From CAYMUR01 sp964393615 (GTDB lineage: Bacteria; Planctomycetota; Planctomycetia; Pirellulales; Pirellulaceae), in NCBI GenBank assembly GCA_964393615.1, contig CAYMUR010000044.1, positions 1-39,921 of the forward strand: a stretch of 39,921 nucleotides of DNA, given 5' to 3'. The position numbers were made by a program, and so were the translations under genes. The notes under the pieces are model-generated. The model saw only the letters and a program-made list of their open reading frames with translations, was not told the origin of the DNA and did not search any database. Below are positions 1-8,577 of the stretch, one piece after another; within the stretch, counting starts at the first letter, position 1, and every line of letters starts with the position of its first letter.

Positions 1-3
1 GGG

Positions 4-44
4 GCAGTGGATATTCACGGGCAGGAGGGGATATTCACGGGCAG
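4..44. repeat. Two-copy direct repeat at the window edge
   Basis: The 16-mer GGATATTCACGGGCAG occurs at 9-24 and again at 29-44, a 20-bp period; part of the same unit (GGGGCAG) is visible at the first bases of the window. The array may therefore continue to the left. No function can be assigned from two copies. Confidence 0.6.
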
Positions 45-186
45 ATCACCGAATGTCTTGCGCGGATTGAGTAATTCTGTTTCTCATCAAGCTGGCGAAT
101 TGTGTGATGCATGGACAGTTCTGTTAGGTTCTTCTCGGCTGGCTGGAAAAAGGACATCAAACGGGTGTTGATTGATTAGAAGAACG

Positions 187-486
187 ATGGTCATTTGCAG
201 ACTGATTGCTGTTACGTTGTTTTGTTGTTCGTGCTTTTGCGTCAAAGCAGGCCTGCGGCCTGGTTTGCAGCCAATGATCGAGCTGCCGTCAGGCGGTAGT
301 TTTTATTCAACAGGTGATCTTCACCAAGAATCGACCATGCTTCGTACGTTGATCTTCACAGAAGTTGTGCGGCAACGATTGGCACAATGTACTTTGTCGC
401 GGGATGGAAACACTTTGTTCTTCGATGTTGGGGGGGTGACAAAGCAAATAGTCAATGCGACACTTGGCTGGCATGGAAATACGTGA
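187..486 (+). CDS. Possible small exported hypothetical protein
   Basis: A 99-residue frame from ATG 187 (a TTG at 172 is also in frame). The first 26 residues are hydrophobic and Cys-rich, resembling a signal peptide, and the rest matches no family I recognise. Its last 32 bases overlap the longest form of the peroxidase frame that follows. AGAAG just before the ATG is only a weak ribosome site. It may be a real short gene or chance open frame upstream of the lipoprotein gene. Confidence 0.22.
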   Translation: MVICRLIAVTLFCCSCFCVKAGLRPGLQPMIELPSGGSFYSTGDLHQESTMLRTLIFTEVVRQRLAQCTLSRDGNTLFFDVGGVTKQIVNATLGWHGNT

Positions 487-1642
487 CAACTATTCATTGT
501 TCAGGTATGATTTGGCCCGCACAAATCGTGAATCCCACGTTGCCGATAAGTGTTGCGTTGCCAGACCGCTGAAGCGTGCGATCGCTGTTGGTCTTTTCAA
601 CATGCTGGTGACGGTGACGCTTTTTTCTACGGCTTGTGTCCGACGACCCAATCAGGAATCGTTTCCTGTTCAGTATTCCGCGACTCCCATTCCGGAGGTG
701 GTTCCGTTAGGACTACCGTCGGTAGAATCTCCGACCACGAATCCCATGACCGTGGAAAAAGTAACCTTAGGGAAACGACTGTTTTTTGACAAAAATCTTT
801 CCGTCGATCGCAGCCTGTCGTGTGCCAGTTGCCACGACCCAATGCAAGGCTGGAGTAACGGTCAGCCAGTGGCGATCGGAGTGAACGGTGCCCGTGGTAC
901 ACGCAACGTTCCGACGATTTTCAACGTGGCTTACAATCGAGTTCAGTTTTGGGATGGTCGCGTCACAAGCCTGGAAAGGCAGGTATTGGGCCCGATGTTA
1001 AATCCTCTTGAAATGGGGATGACGTCAGGGACGACAGTGCTGGAACGTATTCGTGAAGACCCTGCATATGATTCGATGTTTGCGCAAGCTTTTCGCGATG
1101 GTCTCACGATTGAAAACGTGGCACGTAGTTTGGCAGTTTTTGAACGTACAGTCCTTGCAGGAGACGCTCCTTATGACCGCTTTCAAGCGGGTGACGAACA
1201 GGCAATGTCTGATTCGGCAAAACGCGGACTCGAGATTTTTCTGAAGAAAGGGCGCTGTGTAGCTTGTCACAAGCCACCTAACTTTACCGACATTTCATAC
1301 CACAATATTGGTATCGGATTTTCAGGAACGGAGCCAGATGCAGGGCGTTATGCAGTCACCAGGTTGCAAAGCAATTTCGGGGCCTTCAAATCGCCGACGT
1401 TGCGCCAGTTGACGAAGACCGCACCGTACATGCACGATGGCAGCCTGGCGACATTGAAAGAGGTCGTGGATTACTATGACAAGGGTGGGAATGTTAATCC
1501 ACAGCTTTCAAGGGATATCAGGAAGCTTAACCTGACCCATGACGAAAAACGTGATCTCATCCAGTTCATGGTAGAGGGTCTTGGTTCTGACGAGGAATCA
1601 CCGACTGTAACAATCGATGAAATCGGTACTGCAAATCAATAG
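455..1642 (+). CDS. Di-haem cytochrome c peroxidase / MauG-family lipoprotein
   Basis: Periplasmic di-haem protein of the bacterial cytochrome c peroxidase (CCP/MauG) family; CCPs reduce H2O2 with electrons from small cytochromes. Two CxxCH haem sites are visible, at C123/C126/H127 and C268/C271/H272, about 145 residues apart as in CCPs. The family block MHDGSLATL lies at 326-334 and the conserved NVPT(I/L)FN block at 151-157. A lipoprotein signal ends in STAC, Cys61. That signal starts well inside the frame, so ATG 455 leaves about 38 unlikely residues; a start near CTG 569 or ATG 602 would fit better. Family membership is clear, but whether it is a peroxidase or a MauG-like modifying enzyme is not. 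No partner gene adjoins it. A short ACTGAC-TT-GTCAGT palindrome follows at 1702-1715. Confidence 0.9.
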   Translation: MRHLAGMEIRDNYSLFRYDLARTNRESHVADKCCVARPLKRAIAVGLFNMLVTVTLFSTACVRRPNQESFPVQYSATPIPEVVPLGLPSVESPTTNPMTVEKVTLGKRLFFDKNLSVDRSLSCASCHDPMQGWSNGQPVAIGVNGARGTRNVPTIFNVAYNRVQFWDGRVTSLERQVLGPMLNPLEMGMTSGTTVLERIREDPAYDSMFAQAFRDGLTIENVARSLAVFERTVLAGDAPYDRFQAGDEQAMSDSAKRGLEIFLKKGRCVACHKPPNFTDISYHNIGIGFSGTEPDAGRYAVTRLQSNFGAFKSPTLRQLTKTAPYMHDGSLATLKEVVDYYDKGGNVNPQLSRDIRKLNLTHDEKRDLIQFMVEGLGSDEESPTVTIDEIGTANQ

Positions 1643-1701
1643 TTGCCTTGGCGTTACCTTATGCGAAAGTATGGGAAAGCATTGGCCTGGTTTGCTCCGC
1701 G

Positions 1702-1715
1702 ACTGACTTGTCAGT
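1702..1715. terminator. Small hairpin between convergent genes
   Basis: A perfect 6-bp inverted repeat, ACTGAC then TT then GTCAGT, lies in the 131-bp gap between the convergent peroxidase and dehydrogenase genes. It could end transcription from either side, but there is no T-tract, so this is a position-based guess. Confidence 0.22.
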
Positions 1716-1773
1716 TGGCCGTAAACGGTGGACCAAACAAGTTGTTTTCAATGTGGTTGGTTTTGCTTCAGGT

Positions 1774-2807
1774 TTATGATGGTCCCGATAGCTGTTTCTC
1801 TTTCAGTTCGTTCAATAGTGGTTTACCGGCTTGAAATCGCTGAACGTTTTCCAGGAGAATGTCCCAGACTCGCGGGAGGTAATACGGGCCGGCTGCCGAT
1901 CCCGATATGTGGGGTGTCATGATGACGTTCGAGAATTGCCAGAGTGGGTGCTCGGCAGGCATCGGATAGTGGTAATGGGTGTCGATGGCCGCACCGGCAA
2001 TCCAGCCTTCGTTGAGTGCGCGTAGCAGTATGTCTTCGTTGATTAAGGCTCCCCGGGCAGGGTTGAGTAGTAGTGCGCGGTCTGGCAACCATTGGAACTC
2101 GGCGGCACCCATGATGCCTTTTGTGAGGTTAGTCAAAGGCAGTGTGAGGATCAGAAAATCGAGATCAGCCAGGAATGCTTTGCGCTCATCCAAAACAAAC
2201 ACACGGTCTGGGAGCGTGCCCTGTGGATCGCCGGTGTCTGGTAGACGGAACTGGTTTGGCTTTGGGTGGGCTCCATCACGCGTCAATACATGGACTGTCA
2301 TCCCGATAGCCTTGCAGAGACGTGCCGTTTGTCGTCCCAGGCTGCCGTATCCCCAGATGCCTACCAGGGAACCACGAATTTCCTGTTGAAATTCACCGGA
2401 ACGATCCCACAGGCCGCGATCTTGATTGCGAATCATCTGCCGCAGGTTTCGTTTCAGGTTCATCATCATCGAGATGTTCCACTCCGCGACAGGAGAATCA
2501 AAGACACCGGCGCCATTACAGACACGGACACCGCGCTGTGGGAAATTCAAATGTAGTACCTGTTCATAGCCAGCGGATGGGAGTTGAAACAGCTTCAGAT
2601 TGGGCATTACCTCGTGAGTGAGGGGTGGACAAGGGCCGAAAAAGATGTCGGTCTGCGAGAGGNNNNNNNNNNTTCCGGCGGCATCTGCCTCGAGAATTCT
2701 TCTGGTGTATCACAAATCACGGTGTCGGTTACTTGAACGTTTGGCAGCGACTCCAACCGCTTGCGTGCCACCGGATTGGAACGGACATTAATTTGAATGT
2801 TGAGCAT
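1774..2807 (-). CDS. D-2-hydroxyacid dehydrogenase family protein (interrupted by an assembly gap)
   Basis: NAD(P)-dependent D-isomer-specific 2-hydroxyacid dehydrogenase. The gene reads from ATG 2807 into the 10-N gap (2663-2672) and resumes beyond it with LSQTDIFFGPCPPL, then runs to 1774. The two parts are in different frames only because the gap length is a placeholder. Numbered from the internal Met at 2607: nucleotide-binding GYGSLG at 86-91, catalytic Arg185 in NPARGAL, and catalytic His233 in TPHISG. The catalytic Glu that normally precedes Pro (consensus EPLP) is replaced by Tyr214 in HYHYPMP. The first 45 residues form the usual N-terminal strand region. The substrate cannot be told. 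It is convergent with the peroxidase gene and divergent from the dehydrogenase gene at 2990. Confidence 0.85.
2663..2672. other. Assembly gap (10 N)
   Basis: Ten undetermined bases inside the D-2-hydroxyacid dehydrogenase gene. Coding sense resumes in another frame, so the true gap length is unknown. Confidence 0.98.
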
Positions 2808-2989
2808 ACTACTATTTTCATAAATTCGAGAAGAAAGTTTCCAGGAAAGTTTACGGAACAGACCGGTTGGGTATGATATCGGGCGATTCTTTGTTTAAAA
2901 TTAACTAGTCCTCTTGTTTCCGAAGTATAACAAGTCTGGGGCTTACGGGGACCGCTGCGGTAGGATGCATTTCACCAAGGAAGCTATTC

Positions 2990-5956
2990 GTGAAAAATTT
3001 GTGTTGGTTGTTTTTTGTGACGGTTTGTCTATTTTGTGGTTTGGTTTGCAGGGCAGCCGAATCGGATGTACCTTTAGCCCCTGCCGATGCGGCGCGCACG
3101 ATGCTGGTGCCTGATGGTTTTACCGTCACGTTGTTCGCTGGTGAACCTGATGTCAAGCAGCCGATCAGTTTCTGTATTGATGATCGTGGTCGCTTGTGGG
3201 TTGCCGAAGCCTATAGCTATCCTCGGCATGGAAATATCGCCAGAGATCGCATTTTAATTTTTACGGACATGGATGGAGATGGCCGGTTTGACGAGCGGAC
3301 AGTTTTCTATGATCAGTTGAACTACGTGACAGGGATCGAGTTTGGCTTTGGCGGTGTGTGGGTTATGTCCCCGCCATATTTCTATTTCATTCCGGATCGC
3401 AATAAGGATGACAAGCCGGATGGTAAACCAGTCGTTTTGTTGGATGGATTTGGCAATCACGCCAATTCCCACAACTTGGCGAATGCCTTTGCTTGGGGAC
3501 CGGACGGATGGCTGTATGGCACCCACGGACGTACCAATTGGTCGCTCATTGGAAAACCGGGCACTCCAGATGACAAGCGGGTGCGGTTTGATGGTGGCGT
3601 CTATCGCTACCATCCGGTGCGAGACGTCTGGGAGCCATTTGCGGACGGAACGACAAACCCCTGGGGCATTGACTTTGACGACTTTGGTGAGGGTTTTGTT
3701 TGCAATTGTGTAACTCCGCATCTGTTTCACGTTGTCCAAGGCGCACATTATGAGCCTTGGCGAAATCGCAAATCCAGCCAATTCGCATATGGCCGGATTC
3801 CAACGATCGCAGATCATCTACACTTTATTGGTACGTCAAACGTACGAGACGGGCTTGGTACCGTGGAAGAAGACGTGGCAGGTGGCGGACATGCACATTG
3901 CGGTACGATGGTTTATCTTGGGGACAACTGGCCTGATCGGTATCGCAACACGGTTTTCATGCATAATCTCCATGGGCGGCGGATTAACAACGACCTGCTG
4001 CAGCGTGCGGGTTCCGGGTATACCGCGTCACACGGACAGGATGTGGTGCGCTCACAAGATCCGTGGTTCATGGGTGTGACCCTTCTATACGGTCCGGATG
4101 GAGCAGTGTTTTCCAGTGATTGGTCCGATACGGGGGAATGCCATAGCCTAAAAAACACACGCCGTCACACCGGTCGGATTTTCAAGATTGCATTTGGGAA
4201 GCCGGATCCTGTGAAAAACGATCTTGCCACCCTGAAGGATCAAGATCTTGTCCAACTCCAACGGCATCAAAATGACTGGTATGTTCGACATGCCCGGCGG
4301 TTGTTACAGGAACGCTGGACGGCTGGACATGACATGTCGTCTGTGAGGGACGAACTCCAAAAAATGTTCCATAGTCAATCGGATGTACCGCGCAAGTTGA
4401 GAGCACTGTGGGCACTGCATGTGGTCGGTGGCCTGGAGAATGAATTTCTCATTCGCCGGCTTGCCGATGACAGTGAGTACGTGCGAGCCTGGGCGGTAAG
4501 ACTGTTATGCGAGGATCGGGACCCTCCTCCAGCAGCATTGCATCGTTTCAAGTTACTAGCAGCGGAGGGTGATTCATCCTTGGTGCGACTTCATCTCGCC
4601 AGTAGTTTGCAGAGAATTTCAGCGGACCGCCGATGGGGAATTGCTGCGGCACTTTTGGCCAGGTCCGAAGACGCGCACGACGCCAACTTGCCATTAATGA
4701 ATTGGTATGCCATCGAACCACTAATCGCTCACCATATGCAGCGGTTTGTTGAATTGGCCAGTGTGGCAAAAATTCCGTTGATTCCGCGGTACATTGCTCG
4801 GCGAATCGCTTCCGAATCACACCCCGAACAAGGACTGGCTGTTCTGGTAGGACTTTTGGGGCGAAGTGGAGACGACCTGCTGCGACTCGAGTTATTGCTG
4901 GGTATGGAAGATGGCCTGGAAGGTCGCCGTACGGTGACCGTACCTGTGGGTTGGTCGACGACTTATACGAAATTGCAACAAAGTCACAAAGAAGCTGTTC
5001 GTGAAAGTGCGACGAGATTAGCGCTCGTTTTTGATGACGTGAGTGCTTTGCGAAGACTACGTTCCCAAGTTAGCGACCAGGACGTTTCCGACGAACATCG
5101 CATGCAGGCTGTCCAGGCGCTGGTCCTGAAAAAAGACCAGGAACTGCCCGCCATCCTTCTACGCCTGGTTGTTGATCCGGTCATGCGTGGCATCGCACTC
5201 CGCAGTCTTGCGGAATTTGACCATCCACAGACCGTTTCAACCATTCTAAAACACTATGCATCGTATGACCTGTCGGAGCGACAAGACGCGTTGAACACTT
5301 TAGCGTCGCGAATGGATTGGGCGACGAAGCTGCTCAACGAAATAGAATTAGAACGTATCCCACGGACCGATTTGACGGCGTTTACCGTGCGACAATTGCA
5401 GCATCTTGGCAACGAGTCGCTGGTGGCGAAGCTGCGGAAAATTTGGGGCGAAGTGCGAACCACGCCTGCTGACAAGAACGAATGGATTGTAAAGTACAGG
5501 CAGCAATTGACAGCTGACATGCTCAAACAGGCAAACTTGTCTGCCGGCAGGCAGATTTTCCAGCGAACTTGTGCCAATTGTCACCAGCTGTTCGATGCTG
5601 GAAAGAAGATTGGTCCAGACATTACCGGTTCACAGCGAAATAACCTGGATTACCTCCTGGAAAATTTGATTGACCCCAGTGGTATCGTAGCCAAAGACTA
5701 CCAGGTACACCTTGTCGTTACAGCGAGTGGCCGCATTGTCACAGGACTGGTCATTGCCGAAAGCGAAAGGGCTGTGACGATACAGACGGTGAATGAAAAA
5801 CTGATTATTCCAGCTGAGGAAATCGAAGAGCGTTCCATGTTACCGGTTTCGATGATGCCAGACGGATTGTTACAGAAACTGTCGATAGAACAGGTGCGAG
5901 ACTTGGTGGGTTACCTTGCCAGTTCCAAACAGGTTCCACTGGCTGCTGGCAATTGA
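2990..5956 (+). CDS. PVC-type membrane-bound dehydrogenase with HEAT repeats and C-terminal cytochrome c
   Basis: A 988-residue exported protein. Residues 1-23 form a signal peptide (MKNLCWLFFVTVCLFCGLVC, then RAAE). About 30-400 is the PQQ-dehydrogenase-like propeller known as the putative membrane-bound dehydrogenase domain of planctomycetes and verrucomicrobia, with the Ca-like segment DMDGDGRFD and the block GHAHCGTMVYLGDNWPDRYR. About 410-830 is a helical HEAT-like stretch (RALWALHVVGG, EYVRAWAVRLL). About 845-985 is the Pirellula/Verrucomicrobium-type haem domain with C861-A-N-C864-H865, followed by GPDITGSQRNN and LIDPSGIVAKDYQ. It presumably oxidises an organic substrate in the periplasm and passes electrons to its own haem. 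The substrate is unknown. It stands alone and runs away from the dehydrogenase gene on the other strand. Confidence 0.93.
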   Translation: MKNLCWLFFVTVCLFCGLVCRAAESDVPLAPADAARTMLVPDGFTVTLFAGEPDVKQPISFCIDDRGRLWVAEAYSYPRHGNIARDRILIFTDMDGDGRFDERTVFYDQLNYVTGIEFGFGGVWVMSPPYFYFIPDRNKDDKPDGKPVVLLDGFGNHANSHNLANAFAWGPDGWLYGTHGRTNWSLIGKPGTPDDKRVRFDGGVYRYHPVRDVWEPFADGTTNPWGIDFDDFGEGFVCNCVTPHLFHVVQGAHYEPWRNRKSSQFAYGRIPTIADHLHFIGTSNVRDGLGTVEEDVAGGGHAHCGTMVYLGDNWPDRYRNTVFMHNLHGRRINNDLLQRAGSGYTASHGQDVVRSQDPWFMGVTLLYGPDGAVFSSDWSDTGECHSLKNTRRHTGRIFKIAFGKPDPVKNDLATLKDQDLVQLQRHQNDWYVRHARRLLQERWTAGHDMSSVRDELQKMFHSQSDVPRKLRALWALHVVGGLENEFLIRRLADDSEYVRAWAVRLLCEDRDPPPAALHRFKLLAAEGDSSLVRLHLASSLQRISADRRWGIAAALLARSEDAHDANLPLMNWYAIEPLIAHHMQRFVELASVAKIPLIPRYIARRIASESHPEQGLAVLVGLLGRSGDDLLRLELLLGMEDGLEGRRTVTVPVGWSTTYTKLQQSHKEAVRESATRLALVFDDVSALRRLRSQVSDQDVSDEHRMQAVQALVLKKDQELPAILLRLVVDPVMRGIALRSLAEFDHPQTVSTILKHYASYDLSERQDALNTLASRMDWATKLLNEIELERIPRTDLTAFTVRQLQHLGNESLVAKLRKIWGEVRTTPADKNEWIVKYRQQLTADMLKQANLSAGRQIFQRTCANCHQLFDAGKKIGPDITGSQRNNLDYLLENLIDPSGIVAKDYQVHLVVTASGRIVTGLVIAESERAVTIQTVNEKLIIPAEEIEERSMLPVSMMPDGLLQKLSIEQVRDLVGYLASSKQVPLAAGN

Positions 5957-6161
5957 TGGCCTGAAAAATGGTTGCTGCACGGTGTGTCGGCTTCCAGCAT
6001 TGGGGCCGGTTAAGGTCCTGGGCTGGAACTGTCGTACGCGGTTTTGCAGTTCGTCGAACTGTTCTGTTCGGCGGCGCCGAGGGAATCGTCTATTTCTGTT
6101 CAGCGGTAAATGCGGTTACAGCGTTCATTCTTGTTGTTTCGAAGGAGTCATCTTCATGGAA

Positions 6162-6353
6162 TTACCAACTACCAGACGCTCCGCCACCAGCGGAAAAACC
6201 GCCCGCAGAAAAGCCACCACCGTCGCTACGAAAACCACTACCCTCTCCTGCCGAGGATTTCCGAGATCGGTTTTTGGCCACAATCAACAGGATGACCACA
6301 GCAAGGATGACGCATGCAAATAGGGCAAACGCTCTCCGCATACCCCCGATCAT
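6162..6353 (-). CDS. Small single-span membrane protein with Gly/Ser-rich GASGSW tail
   Basis: A 63-residue protein from ATG 6353, preceded by AAGGG. The frame stays open upstream, and a GTG at 6422 would give 86 residues. Residues 5-26 form one strongly hydrophobic span (FALFACVILAVVILLIVAK). A short basic stretch follows, then a Gly-rich tail ending GGFSAGGGASGSW. Tails of this sort end many TPM-domain membrane proteins (GGGASGxW), but the TPM domain itself is absent. This may be a stand-alone tail protein or a remnant. The opposite strand also has an open frame, but its composition is not protein-like. Function unknown. Confidence 0.5.
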   Translation of the reverse strand: MIGGMRRAFALFACVILAVVILLIVAKNRSRKSSAGEGSGFRSDGGGFSAGGFSAGGGASGSW

Positions 6354-6742
6354 TAACAATCCCTTGATTTGTTGTGCGAAGAAAAACGAGGCCACGCGGG
6401 TGTTCGTTTTTTTGTCCGTCACGCTGCATCTTGGGAGGAGGCAGGCGGACAAGGCATTGGTATGCATGGTGTGAAATCTGGTGCTCGGCAAAAAATCCTT
6501 GTTAGCTCGTGCGGTCAGAACAGTTTTCTGGTCAGATTGCACCACAGAGTAGGTTTTCCTGGGATGCATGGGTTTTAGGCTTCCTCTCAGGCCCGTTGAG
6601 AAAACCAGGTGTGATTGCGCCGAGTCGCTGTTTACATGTTTACGGTAAACTGAAATCTCGCTATGGTCTGGCCTTTGGGGGGGATCGGTAAGACACCGTA
6701 CGACTTTCAATCATCTTGTACCTTATTGCTGGTAACAGAACG
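6354..6742. other. Divergent intergenic region before the HAD/ADPRH gene
   Basis: 389 bases between the small membrane protein (-) and the HAD/ADP-ribosylglycohydrolase gene (+). Apart from the possible 5' extension of the small protein up to 6422 and the inverted repeat at 6638-6650, I see no gene. Confidence 0.6.
6630..6650. promoter_or_regulatory. Possible operator: GTTTAC direct and inverted repeats
   Basis: GTTTAC occurs at 6630-6635 and 6638-6643. The second copy forms a perfect inverted repeat with GTAAAC at 6645-6650 around a single G. It lies about 95 bases upstream of the HAD/ADPRH start, a normal place for a repressor or activator site. No regulator is identified. Confidence 0.3.
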
Positions 6743-8149
6743 ATGGCAACCTACCTACTTGATTTAGATGGTGTTTTTTTCCGGTACGGTACGATGGAAC
6801 CAGTCGATGGTGCCGTGGAATTTGTGCAGGGTTTACGTTTGCAGGGACACCGCGTCGTGTTCTTGACGAAACGTCAACGGCTTTATAACGAACCATCGCA
6901 CCTGACTGTAGAAAAAACCGAACAGGTGTTGGCGGCACTGGGAGTTGCGTACGACAGACTGGTCGAAGGTGTAACCAGCCCCCGTGTGCTGGTGAACGAC
7001 GAAGGGTCGCTTGTCATTAACCACCCTTGTGACAGCCCACTCAATCGCATTGCGTTAGAGTCAGCGAAAACACCGCAGCGTTCAGAGATCGTTTTGGGTG
7101 TTTACCGCGCGCTCGCGGCGGTGGCTTGGGTTGCGTGGAAATATTCTGACAGCGGAGATGCGGACGATTACGTTCAGACCCTTTTAATAGCAAAATCGCT
7201 TGCTACCTGTGGCGGCTTTGATCATGCGGACATGGTAGCTCGATATCGGGCGCGACCTGGTTATCAAATCGGAGGTGATGAGTTAGAGCCGGCGGGAGTT
7301 CATCCGGGATACAAAGGCCAAGTGGCCAAGCTCATTCAGAGTGACGATCGGCTGTACCAAGCGACGGATGGTGTTTCTGATGGAGCGGCAATGAAAGTCA
7401 CTGCAGCAGCAGCCTTTTATATGGATGATTTTCAGAGTCTTGTCGAGAATACTGACAGGATCGCTCGAATCACTCATGCGACTGTCGAAGCACGGCTGGC
7501 GGCTGTGCTTGTCGCTTTACGTTTGCGACAGGTGCTGTTGCAGGTTGACCCTGATAACATGAATCGTTTAGTCGAAGAACTTAAGATTGCCTCAGATGTT
7601 TTACAGTTTGGTGGCCGCGGCGCGTTTTTTCTGGACCGTGTTGAGAGTGCGCGAAAAGTCGCAGTCAAATACGAGACTTCTGACAATTTACTTTTTCAGC
7701 TTTGCCGCAAAGTTGGTATGGATCACCTGGCATGGAGTACGCCGGTGGCAGCCTGTTTTTGGAGTTTTCATCGGGACACCGACTTTTCAAAATGGTTCTG
7801 CCGCCATCGGGAAAAGCGGATGTACATACCGCGTCGCTTCTCACCGATCCCGAGAATTGTGCATGGCCGTACACTGCATCGTCGACTCCGTGAGGACGAT
7901 ACGCGACACCTTCGTGCAATCGGCCAATACGACGGCTTTCTCCAGTCCCATGGCTATCACTGGCGGAAATCTGTTGACATTGACACGTTTTTGTCGATTG
8001 CGATCAGTATTTTGGCAGTCCGCCATGGATTACAAGCAGTAGAAAAGGAAATCCCCCAGGCGGTTGATATGTTTGGTGACGACTTATGGTCGCTCTCGGA
8101 AAGATTGGTACAGGTGCCTGAGAGGAATGTCACCGCTGAGGCAGCGTGA
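6743..8149 (+). CDS. HAD-like domain fused to an ADP-ribosylglycohydrolase domain
   Basis: ATG 6743 is chosen because it opens directly into the HAD core; a TTG at 6716 would add nine residues, and the numbers here count from that TTG. Residues 12-110 are a short cap-less HAD-like unit: motif I D16-L-D18-G-V, motif II Thr51 in VVFLTKRQ, and RVLVNDEGS near 90-98 in the place of the last acidic motif. Residues 120-460 are ADP-ribosylglycohydrolase-like (DraG/ADPRH fold): DADD at 148-151 in the place of the usual TDDT metal motif, then SLATCGGFDHADM, SDGAAMKV at 221-228, THATVEARLAAVLVA, and C-terminal D421-I-D423-T424 in the place of the GGDxDT metal motif. It could remove ADP-ribose from a target and process the product with the HAD part; this is inference. 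Some metal ligands are non-standard, so activity is uncertain. Confidence 0.78.
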   Translation: MATYLLDLDGVFFRYGTMEPVDGAVEFVQGLRLQGHRVVFLTKRQRLYNEPSHLTVEKTEQVLAALGVAYDRLVEGVTSPRVLVNDEGSLVINHPCDSPLNRIALESAKTPQRSEIVLGVYRALAAVAWVAWKYSDSGDADDYVQTLLIAKSLATCGGFDHADMVARYRARPGYQIGGDELEPAGVHPGYKGQVAKLIQSDDRLYQATDGVSDGAAMKVTAAAAFYMDDFQSLVENTDRIARITHATVEARLAAVLVALRLRQVLLQVDPDNMNRLVEELKIASDVLQFGGRGAFFLDRVESARKVAVKYETSDNLLFQLCRKVGMDHLAWSTPVAACFWSFHRDTDFSKWFCRHREKRMYIPRRFSPIPRIVHGRTLHRRLREDDTRHLRAIGQYDGFLQSHGYHWRKSVDIDTFLSIAISILAVRHGLQAVEKEIPQAVDMFGDDLWSLSERLVQVPERNVTAEAA

Positions 8150-8577
8150 CCAGCAATTCGAAAAGATGCGGCGATCTTACGAAATCGCCTTGGGGAACTC
8201 TGCCACCGTGTTGCGTCTCTCGGAAACTGGTGGGGCCCAGGCAGACCGTTTTTTGTCCACCACTTGTTCACTAGTGCACGTCATGAGCAGTAGCCGTGTC
8301 TGGGACGATGGTTTAGGGAGCGAAAACAACCATGGGACACGTTGTCTTTCGCCATGAATTTTCGCTGGGCCAGGTTGACCGAGTGACAGTATGCCGAAAA
8401 TTGCAGGCTGATGTTTCAGGTAGTATAATAAAGTCACGTTTCCATCCTTCATGTAGCGTCGCACCGAGTTGCTGGTTTTGCCCGTCTTGGTAGGTTTGTG
8501 AAAATGGGTAGAACTTTTTTCGGTTGAAATTACGTCAACCTTGTTTTCTAGATGATGGTGTTATGTGGAATAAAGAC
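8150..8577. other. Intergenic region with no recognised gene
   Basis: 428 bases between the HAD/ADPRH gene and the first DUF1559 gene. Short open frames on both strands look like chance. It presumably holds the DUF1559 promoter, but I cannot place one. Confidence 0.5.

Noticed and set aside
6110..6710. Plus-strand open frames opposite the Gly-rich small protein
   Set aside because: They are the reverse of a GC-biased Gly/Ser coding stretch and have no signal, motif or ribosome site.
8231..8290. Short palindromes (TGGGGCCCA, CACTAGTG) after the HAD/ADPRH gene
   Set aside because: Too short and not followed by T-tracts; expected by chance in 400 bases.
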